21,066 nucleotides of DNA from Bacteroidota bacterium (GTDB taxonomy: Bacteria; Bacteroidota; Bacteroidia; Flavobacteriales; Flavobacteriaceae), in the NCBI GenBank assembly GCA_023390775.1, contig JAEWCF010000012.1, positions 1 to 21,066 of the forward strand, given 5' to 3'. The position numbers were made by a program, and so were the translations under genes. Every line of letters begins with the position of its first letter. The first letter of the stretch is position 1. Below the pieces are notes generated by a model. That model was not told the origin of the DNA. It was given only the letters and a program-made list of their open reading frames with translations, and searched no databases. Shown here piece by piece: positions 15,851 to 21,066 of the stretch.

Positions 15851-15872
15851 TCATTAAAATTTTGTAACTTCG
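15840..15872 (+). promoter_or_regulatory. Possible promoter for the sugar dehydrogenase gene
   Basis: TTG (15840-15842) is spaced 22 bases from TAACTTCG (15865-15872), one mismatch from TAnnTTTG. It overlaps the end of the transglycosylase gene. If used, transcription would begin just before the hairpin at 15883-15909, which would then lie in the leader of the dehydrogenase mRNA. Confidence 0.3.
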
Positions 15873-15882
15873 TAAGGATGAG

Positions 15883-15920
15883 CCTGTAACGGAACTGCTC
15901 CGCTACAGGTTTATTTTTAC
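15883..15920 (+). terminator. Rho-independent terminator after the transglycosylase gene
   Basis: An 11-bp stem with one A-C mismatch (15883-15893 with 15899-15909, loop ACTGC) is followed by TTTATTTTTAC. It lies 32 bases after the transglycosylase stop and 30 bases before the sugar dehydrogenase start, so it should end the upstream transcript, or act as a leader attenuator if the promoter proposed at 15840-15872 is used. Confidence 0.7.
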
Positions 15921-15938
15921 CAATCAAACCCATCCGAA

Positions 15939-17303
15939 ATGAAAAAACTTCTACTCCTGGCCTGTCTGTCCTTTATGGGAAGCCGGGCACAAACCATCGG
16001 CATCACGCCCTTTGCGGCCGGATTGAACGCGCCTACCGCAATCGAGCATGCGGGCGATTCGAGGCTGTTTGTTGTCCAGCAGAGCGGCGCCATTAAAGTG
16101 GTCAATGCCGACGGCACGATCCTCCCCACAAATTTCCTCACCCTCAGTTCCGCCATCATTTCAACAGGCGGTGAGCGTGGCCTTTTGGGTCTTGCCTTCC
16201 ATCCCGATTATGCGGCCAACGGATATTTTTATGTCAATTATACCCGTGCCGGCGACGGTGATACCGTGATCGCGCGGTATCAGGTAAGCAGCGACCCCAA
16301 TGTGGCCAACGCAGCATCGGGAACCATTCTGCTTACGATCGATCAGCCTTATGCCAACCACAACGGCGGGACATTGCGGTTTGGGCCGGACGGCTACCTC
16401 TACATCGGGACGGGAGATGGCGGAAGCGCCGGAGATCCGGGGAACCGCGCGCAGAACATCAATGAAAACCTCGGCAAGATGCTACGGATCGATGTGAATA
16501 CCGGTTCTCCCTATGGCATCCCGCCCACCAACCCTTATGTCGACGCCGCCGGAAACGACGAGATCTACGCGATCGGGCTTCGGAATCCGTGGAAATTTTC
16601 CTTTGACAGGGCAACGGGCGACCTCTGGATCGCCGACGTCGGCCAAAACCAGGTGGAGGAAATCAACCATGTGCAATCGGAGACCGCGGGGCTCAATTAC
16701 GGTTGGAAATGCTACGAGGGGAACAATGTTTATTCGGCGTGCACGAATCCACCCGCATTTACATTTCCGGTGGCGCAGTACACACATTCGGCAACCGGAG
16801 GGTGTTCGGTTACCGGCGGATATGTCTATAACGGATCGACTTATCCCAATTTCGTGGGCAAATTTTTCTTCGCCGACTATTGCCTGAACAAGATCGCCTA
16901 TGTCGACGAGTCCAACAACATTACCTGGTCATCCACATTTCCCGGCAACAATTCCTTCATGACGTTTGGTGAAAATGCCGAGGGCGAACTGTTCGCAGGG
17001 GCGTCAAACGGCAATATCTACCGCGTCGTCGATACATCATTGGGCGTAAACGGCTCGGTACGGAACGCTTTCACCATCTATCCGAATCCCGCCACGACCG
17101 AAGCGCTTATCCAACCGGCCGCCGACATGCAACTCGCGTCCTATTCGCTTCGGGACCTACAGGGCAAACTGCTGATGGAGCGCAGGATTGGGGCTTCGGA
17201 CCTTTACAGCATCGATACCTCTGGCCTGTCGGGCGGCGTGTACCTGGTTACCGTCGAGACGACTGAAGGGGAAAGGCACACAACACGTTTGACGGTTCAA
17301 TAA
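15939..17303 (+). CDS. Secreted PQQ-dependent sugar dehydrogenase with T9SS sorting domain
   Basis: A 454-aa soluble glucose/aldose-dehydrogenase-like beta-propeller that oxidises sugars to lactones using pyrroloquinoline quinone and calcium. The signal peptide spans about 1-17 (cleavage after SRA). Propeller signatures are LLGLAFHPDY (82-91), NHNGGTLRFGPDGYLYIG (140-157, His141 as the likely catalytic base), GDGGSAGDPGNRAQN (159-173), IGLRNPWKFSFD (about 211-222), WIADVGQNQVEEIN and NYGWKCYEG. From about residue 378 a T9SS type A C-terminal domain begins FTIYPNPATTE and ends RLTVQ, so it is exported across the outer membrane by T9SS. No PQQ synthesis genes are in the window, so cofactor may be scavenged. 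Some relatives (hedgehog-interacting-protein-like) bind other ligands. It stands alone between terminators. Confidence 0.9.
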   Translation: MKKLLLLACLSFMGSRAQTIGITPFAAGLNAPTAIEHAGDSRLFVVQQSGAIKVVNADGTILPTNFLTLSSAIISTGGERGLLGLAFHPDYAANGYFYVNYTRAGDGDTVIARYQVSSDPNVANAASGTILLTIDQPYANHNGGTLRFGPDGYLYIGTGDGGSAGDPGNRAQNINENLGKMLRIDVNTGSPYGIPPTNPYVDAAGNDEIYAIGLRNPWKFSFDRATGDLWIADVGQNQVEEINHVQSETAGLNYGWKCYEGNNVYSACTNPPAFTFPVAQYTHSATGGCSVTGGYVYNGSTYPNFVGKFFFADYCLNKIAYVDESNNITWSSTFPGNNSFMTFGENAEGELFAGASNGNIYRVVDTSLGVNGSVRNAFTIYPNPATTEALIQPAADMQLASYSLRDLQGKLLMERRIGASDLYSIDTSGLSGGVYLVTVETTEGERHTTRLTVQ

Positions 17304-17330
17304 CTCGATCACCACAATATGCGAATTCAC

Positions 17331-17364
17331 AAAAAAAGGCTTCCCGATGGAAGCCTTTGGTTTT
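17331..17364. terminator. Bidirectional terminator between convergent genes
   Basis: A 10-bp perfect stem (17335-17344 with 17349-17358, loop CGAT) lies between the sugar dehydrogenase and the OmpA-family gene. On the minus strand it is followed by seven T and directly follows the OmpA-family stop codon (17363-17365). On the plus strand the tail GGTTTT is shorter but may still work. Confidence 0.8.
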
Positions 17365-18322
17365 AAAGTTCGTTGAGCATTCTGGAAATCTCGTCGAGTT
17401 TGGGCGTCAGGATGATTTCAATCCGTCGGTTCTTGGCTTTCCCATCGGCCGAGGTGTTTGGTGCCAGGGGCGCATACTCGCTTCTTCCGGCAGCCGTCAG
17501 GTTTTCGCGTTTGACGCCTTTGTTTTCGCTGAGGATTGCCACGATGGCCGTAGCGCGTTTTGTAGAAAGATCCCAGTTGTCGGCAATCGGTCCCGATCCC
17601 GCGTAGGCATCGTCATCGGTGTGGCCCTCGATCAGCACCGAAATGTCGGGATTGTTGGCCAATACCTTTCCGACCTCGACCACGGCGCGGCGGCCCTCGG
17701 TCCCCACGGCCCAGCTACCTGATGAAAACAACAGCTTGTTCTCCATCGAAACGTAAACTTTTCCGTTCTTCTGTTGCACGGTCAGGCCTTTGCCCTCAAA
17801 ACTGTTGAGCGCCTTGGAAAGCGTTTCCTTAAGTTTTTTCATCGCCGCGTCCTTGGAGGCCATCATGTTCTCGAGTTCGGCGAGGCGCGTGGAGGAAGCC
17901 TGGAGTTCGTTGCGAAGTTTATCGAGGCGTGCCTGTTCGTCGGCTAACGTGCGGCGTTTCTCTTCCAGTTCGGCCAACAGCTCGCGGTTCTTTCGCATGT
18001 TGTTCTGCAAAGCCTCATCGCTTTGGACCTCCAGCGCCTTGTATGAGGCCTGCAAGGTCTTGAGGTTTTTGTCGGTGGCGGCGTAATCCGATTCGAATTT
18101 GTTGCGTTCGGCCCGCACTTTGTCCAACTCGGCCTGAAGCGCGGCCATGTCCAGTTCCAGTTTGTTTTTGGCCGCGGACAGCTCCGAATTTTCATCGGCA
18201 AGGCTGCGGTTCTCCTTCTTGAGATTTGCGTACTTGCTCTCAAGCTCGTTATAGACCTTCTTTGAAACGCACGATCCCAACAGGGTGAGCGCAAGCACGG
18301 CGGCAATGGATTTCTTTATCAT
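17363..18322 (-). CDS. OmpA-family coiled-coil lipoprotein
   Basis: A 319-aa outer-membrane lipoprotein expected to tether the membrane to peptidoglycan. The start is the ATG at 18320-18322; the frame stays open further upstream, but that extension would overlap the xth gene and hide the signal sequence. The lipobox LLGSC has Cys18. Residues after Cys (VSKKVYNE) lack an acidic surface-export signal, suggesting a periplasm-facing protein. About 25-165 is a long heptad-rich coiled coil (YANLKKENRSLADENSEL and following). The OmpA-like domain (about 190-315) keeps the diaminopimelate-binding residues in EGHTDDD, NWDLSTKRA and NRRIEI. It is co-transcribed 5 nt after xth and ends at a terminator. 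Confidence 0.93.
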   Translation of the reverse strand: MIKKSIAAVLALTLLGSCVSKKVYNELESKYANLKKENRSLADENSELSAAKNKLELDMAALQAELDKVRAERNKFESDYAATDKNLKTLQASYKALEVQSDEALQNNMRKNRELLAELEEKRRTLADEQARLDKLRNELQASSTRLAELENMMASKDAAMKKLKETLSKALNSFEGKGLTVQQKNGKVYVSMENKLLFSSGSWAVGTEGRRAVVEVGKVLANNPDISVLIEGHTDDDAYAGSGPIADNWDLSTKRATAIVAILSENKGVKRENLTAAGRSEYAPLAPNTSADGKAKNRRIEIILTPKLDEISRMLNEL

Positions 18323-18327
18323 TTGGT

Positions 18328-19098
18328 TTAAATTTCTTGTTTGAGTTCCACCGCGATCGGACAGTGGTCGGAATGGCGGGCATCCGGAAAGATCCTCGCG
18401 TCGGCAAGCCTGGACTCCAGCGGCTTTGTGACCAAGGCATAATCGAGCCGCCAGCCCTTGTTGTTGCCGCGGGCATTCGCAAAATTGCTCCACCAGGTAT
18501 AATGGTGCGGGTCCTTGTTGAAATGCCGGAACGAATCCACAAAACCCGATCCTATAAAACATCGGAACCACTCCCGCTCCTCCGGAAGGAATCCTGACAC
18601 GCGCACATTTCGCACGGGATCGTGGATGTCGATCGCCTCGTGGCAGATGTTGTAATCACCGCAAAGCACGAGGTTGGGGCGTTCTTCCATCAGCTTTGCT
18701 ATATAATGCCGAAAATCTTCCATGTACATGAATTTGTGCGGAATGCGGAGCGCATTGGTCCCGGAAGGCATGTAGAAGCTCATGACGGAAATGTCGCCAA
18801 AATCCGCGCGGAGGTTGCGCCCTTCGTGGTCCATGTGTTCGATCCCTGTCCCGTACACCACCTGATCGGGCCTGGTTTTGGACAGGATGGCGACACCACT
18901 ATATCCCTTTTTTTGCGCGGGATACCAGTAATTAAAGGGATATCCGGCGTTGGCAAAATCCTCCAGCGGAAGCTGTTCAGGCGTGGCCTTGATCTCCTGG
19001 AGGCAGACGACATCGGCGCCGGAAGCCTGCAACCACTCAAGCAAACCCTTGTTGATTGCGGCGCGGACACCGTTGACGTTGTAGGAAATGATTTTCAT
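18328..19098 (-). CDS. xth: Exodeoxyribonuclease III
   Basis: A 256-aa Mg-dependent AP endonuclease/3'-5' exonuclease of the EEP superfamily, acting in base-excision repair. It starts MKIISYNVNGVRAA, with Asn7 in the active site. The metal ligand Glu35 lies in CLQEIKA (32-38), Tyr109 in MSFYMPSG, and GDYN at 147-150 supplies Asp148 and Asn150. WRLDY (216-220) holds the conserved Asp219, and SDHCP (243-247) holds Asp244 and the catalytic His245. Length is typical of the xth class. The ATG start follows a perfect -7 element. The OmpA-family gene begins 5 nt downstream, so the two are probably co-transcribed although functionally unrelated. Confidence 0.96.
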   Translation of the reverse strand: MKIISYNVNGVRAAINKGLLEWLQASGADVVCLQEIKATPEQLPLEDFANAGYPFNYWYPAQKKGYSGVAILSKTRPDQVVYGTGIEHMDHEGRNLRADFGDISVMSFYMPSGTNALRIPHKFMYMEDFRHYIAKLMEERPNLVLCGDYNICHEAIDIHDPVRNVRVSGFLPEEREWFRCFIGSGFVDSFRHFNKDPHHYTWWSNFANARGNNKGWRLDYALVTKPLESRLADARIFPDARHSDHCPIAVELKQEI

Positions 19099-19109
19099 AG
19101 GCAGCGCGT

Positions 19110-19117
19110 CAAAAATA
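19110..19117 (-). promoter_or_regulatory. Bacteroidetes -7 promoter element before xth
   Basis: On the minus strand this reads TATTTTTG, an exact TAnnTTTG match, 11 bases before the xth ATG, so the leader would be very short. No TTG at suitable spacing was found upstream. Confidence 0.4.
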
Positions 19118-19174
19118 GTAAAAAATCAATACCGTGCGCCCGATGCCCCAAGACCCGCCGTATGAGTTTTTTTC

Positions 19175-19182
19175 TATCTTTG
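19175..19182 (+). promoter_or_regulatory. Bacteroidetes -7 promoter element before the acyltransferase gene
   Basis: TATCTTTG is an exact TAnnTTTG match, 26 bases before the ATG at 19209. It supports that start, because the longer open frame reaching back to 19134 would contain the promoter element. No -33 TTG is visible at normal spacing. Confidence 0.5.
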
Positions 19183-19208
19183 CTTCCTGCTCAAAATCGA
19201 AAAAAACC

Positions 19209-21017
19209 ATGGGTTTAGTGACCGCGAAGGAAGTTGCAAAGGCAATAAAAACCGACAGGTACGGTTTTTTGGGCACCTTCTCGGGATGGTTGCTGATGAA
19301 GATCCTCAAGATCTCGAACCTCAACGCGATTTACGATCGGAACAAGCATTTAAAGGACGTCGAATTTTTGAACGCCATCCTCGACGAATTCCAGATCAAG
19401 TTCGAGATTCCCGAGGAAGATTTGAAACGACTGCCAAAGGAAGGCGCCTACATCACGATTTCAAACCATCCGCTTGGCGGAATCGACGGCATCCTTTTGC
19501 TTAAGCTGATGCTGGAGCGCGAGCCGAACTTCAAGATCATCGCGAATTTTTTGCTGCACCGCATCGACCCGATGAAGCCCTACATCATGCCGGTCAATCC
19601 CTTCGAGACGCACAAGGACGCAAAATCCAGCGTCGTCGGGATCAAGGAAACGCTTCGGCATTTGAGCGACGGCAAACCACTTGGCATGTTTCCGGCCGGA
19701 GAGGTTTCCACTTACATCGACGGCAAACTAATCGTGGACCGCGACTGGGAAGAGGGCGCGATCAAGGTCATCCGGAAGGCGCAGGTTCCCGTGGTCCCGA
19801 TTTATTTCCACGCCAAGAATTCAAGGCTTTTTTACATGCTTTCGCGCATCAGCGATACCTTCAGGACCGCGAAGTTGCCATCGGAACTGTTTTCGCAAAA
19901 GGACCGCGTGATCAAGGTCAGGATTGGCAAGCCGATATCGGTCGCCGAACAAAACGAACACGCCACGATCCAGGACTATTCAAGGTTTTTGCGCAAGAAA
20001 ACCTATATGTTGGCGAACCCGTTTGAAAAGGAAAGTTCCTTTTTGACGACGCCAAACCTCAAGATCCCCAAAAGCCCGAAGCAGATCGCAACACCTGCCA
20101 ATCAGGAAAAGATGCTGCGCGAGGTGGAGGCGCTCCGCAAGACCGAATGCCGCCTGCTCCAGAGCAAGAATTACGAAGTTTTCTTTGCCGATGCCGCCCA
20201 GATTCCCAATCTGCTGCACGAAATCGGGCGTTTGCGCGAGGTGACCTTCCGCGAAGTGGGCGAAGGGACCAATGAATCCATTGACCTGGACAAATATGAC
20301 CGTTACTACCGGCACATGTTTCTGTGGGACGATGAAAGCAAGCAGATCGCCGGCGCTTATCGTATGGGCCTGGGATCGGAAATTTTCGCGAAATATGGGA
20401 TCGACGGCTTTTACCTTCAGGAACTCTTTCGGTTTGAACCCGAACTTTTCGACATGATGTCCAAATCCATCGAAATGGGCCGCGCGTTCATTTCAAAGGA
20501 ATACCAGCAAAAACCGATGCCGCTCTTCCTGCTTTGGAAGGGCATCGTCCACACCACCCTCCGTTATCCCGAACACAAATTCCTGATCGGCGGGGTGTCG
20601 ATCAGCAACCAGTTTTCGGATTTCTCGAAATCGCTGATGATCGAATTCATGAAGTCGCATTATTACGATCCGTATGTGGCGCAGTACGTTTATCCGCGCA
20701 AGGAATACAAGGTGAAATTGAAGGATGCCGACAAGGACTTTATCTTTGACGAGGCCGAATCCGACCTGAACCGCTTCGACAAGATCATCGACGAACTTGA
20801 ACCCGGAACATTGAGGCTGCCGGTCCTGATCAAGAAATACATCAAGCAGAACGCGAAGGTGGTTGCCTTCAACGTAGACCCGCTTTTCAACAATGCGGTG
20901 GACGGGCTGATGTACATCCGCATCGCCGACATTCCCGAGAGCACCATGAAACCGGTCATGGAAGAATTCCAGGCCGAACTCGAGCGCCGGCTTGCTGAGA
21001 AGGGCGAACTTCACTGA
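19209..21017 (+). CDS. olsF: Bifunctional lysophospholipid-type acyltransferase/GNAT, OlsF-like aminolipid synthase
   Basis: A 602-aa two-domain acyltransferase. The N-terminal half (about 75-270) is a PlsC/OlsA-like O-acyltransferase with SNHPLGGIDG (85-94) as the active-site motif and FPAGEVST (161-168) as the second block. The C-terminal half (about 305-500) is an OlsB/hemolysin-type GNAT N-acyltransferase domain: RLREVTFREVGEG (341-353), YDRYYRHMFLWD (363-374), IAGAYRMG (380-387), FYLQELFRF (401-409) and EMGRAFISKEYQ (422-433). This fused order matches, to my knowledge, OlsF, reported to make ornithine lipids in Serratia and from a Flavobacterium johnsoniae homologue; in Bacteroides the split GlsB/GlsA pair makes glycine lipids. 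It acts at the inner membrane. The start is MGLVTAKEVA at 19209, after a promoter element. The amino acid used cannot be told from sequence. Confidence 0.82.
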   Translation: MGLVTAKEVAKAIKTDRYGFLGTFSGWLLMKILKISNLNAIYDRNKHLKDVEFLNAILDEFQIKFEIPEEDLKRLPKEGAYITISNHPLGGIDGILLLKLMLEREPNFKIIANFLLHRIDPMKPYIMPVNPFETHKDAKSSVVGIKETLRHLSDGKPLGMFPAGEVSTYIDGKLIVDRDWEEGAIKVIRKAQVPVVPIYFHAKNSRLFYMLSRISDTFRTAKLPSELFSQKDRVIKVRIGKPISVAEQNEHATIQDYSRFLRKKTYMLANPFEKESSFLTTPNLKIPKSPKQIATPANQEKMLREVEALRKTECRLLQSKNYEVFFADAAQIPNLLHEIGRLREVTFREVGEGTNESIDLDKYDRYYRHMFLWDDESKQIAGAYRMGLGSEIFAKYGIDGFYLQELFRFEPELFDMMSKSIEMGRAFISKEYQQKPMPLFLLWKGIVHTTLRYPEHKFLIGGVSISNQFSDFSKSLMIEFMKSHYYDPYVAQYVYPRKEYKVKLKDADKDFIFDEAESDLNRFDKIIDELEPGTLRLPVLIKKYIKQNAKVVAFNVDPLFNNAVDGLMYIRIADIPESTMKPVMEEFQAELERRLAEKGELH

Positions 21018-21065
21018 TCATTCCGCCAAAATTCGCTGGATCGCTTCCCACTCGGCGGCTGTGAG
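21018..21065 (-). CDS. Possible C-terminal end of a convergent gene (partial)
   Basis: On the minus strand the last bases read as 15 codons, LTAAEWEAIQRILAE, followed by a TGA stop (21018-21020) that directly abuts the acyltransferase stop. The fragment looks like an ordinary amphipathic C-terminal helix. It is too short to assign to a family, and an open frame this short can arise by chance. Confidence 0.35.
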   Translation of the reverse strand, partial: LTAAEWEAIQRILAE

Positions 21066-21066
21066 C

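Noticed and set aside
18323..18571. N-terminal extension of the OmpA-family protein by 83 residues
   Set aside because: It would overlap the xth gene out of frame, has no family similarity and would bury the lipobox; the ATG at 18320-18322 starts directly with a lipoprotein signal.
19134..19208. 25-residue N-terminal extension of the acyltransferase
   Set aside because: The extension covers an exact -7 promoter element at 19175-19182, and the family start MGLVTAKEVA fits the ATG at 19209.

Overview
The window is chromosomal DNA from a member of the Flavobacteriaceae, most likely Flavobacterium or a close relative with GC-rich coding sequence. The evidence is a TonB-dependent receptor with an N-terminal carboxypeptidase-like regulatory domain, a DUF4270 lipoprotein, a type IX secretion (T9SS) type A sorting domain, a Bacteroidetes-type fused ornithine/glycine-lipid acyltransferase, and several upstream matches to the Bacteroidetes -7 promoter element TAnnTTTG. 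I count 15 complete genes and the possible tail of a sixteenth. Coding density is high, no gene looks broken, and I see no tRNA, rRNA, insertion sequence, prophage or CRISPR. No stretch longer than 150 bases lacks a gene.

Left part (1-8944), minus strand. The first unit, read right to left, is a TonB-dependent receptor followed 18 nt later by a SGNH/GDSL-type lipoprotein with a surface-export-like acidic signal. This looks like an outer-membrane uptake/hydrolysis pair, and it ends in a terminator abutting the stop codon. Upstream of it is a three-gene unit: a short starch/glycogen-synthase-like protein, a DUF4270 lipoprotein, and glmS (glucosamine-6-phosphate synthase). That unit ends in a strong hairpin terminator. 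Seven-base-period degenerate repeats lie beside both terminators.

Middle (8945-15938), plus strand. A 109-bp divergent promoter region separates the glgA-like unit from panC-panD-(lysylphosphatidylglycerol-synthase-type membrane protein). panC and panD supply pantothenate and beta-alanine for coenzyme A. Next come an exported alpha/beta-hydrolase-like protein in which Asp replaces the nucleophilic Ser, then radA (recombination/DNA repair), then a membrane-anchored protein joining an AsmA-like region to a GT51 peptidoglycan transglycosylase domain.

Right part (15939-21066). A T9SS-exported PQQ-dependent sugar dehydrogenase on the plus strand converges, across a bidirectional terminator, on a minus-strand pair: xth (exodeoxyribonuclease III) followed 5 nt later by an OmpA-family coiled-coil lipoprotein. 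A 110-bp divergent promoter region then leads to a plus-strand bifunctional acyltransferase of the OlsF type, which I infer makes ornithine or glycine lipids. The last 49 bases may hold the tail of a convergent minus-strand gene.

The genes are mainly cell-envelope functions (uptake receptor, surface lipoproteins, amino-sugar precursor, peptidoglycan synthesis, aminolipid synthesis, OmpA anchor), with CoA precursor synthesis and DNA repair. I did not find a clear new multi-gene system. The best leads are the degenerate starch-synthase-like protein tied to DUF4270 and glmS, the Asp-for-Ser hydrolase, the AsmA-GT51 fusion, and the heptad repeats beside terminators.
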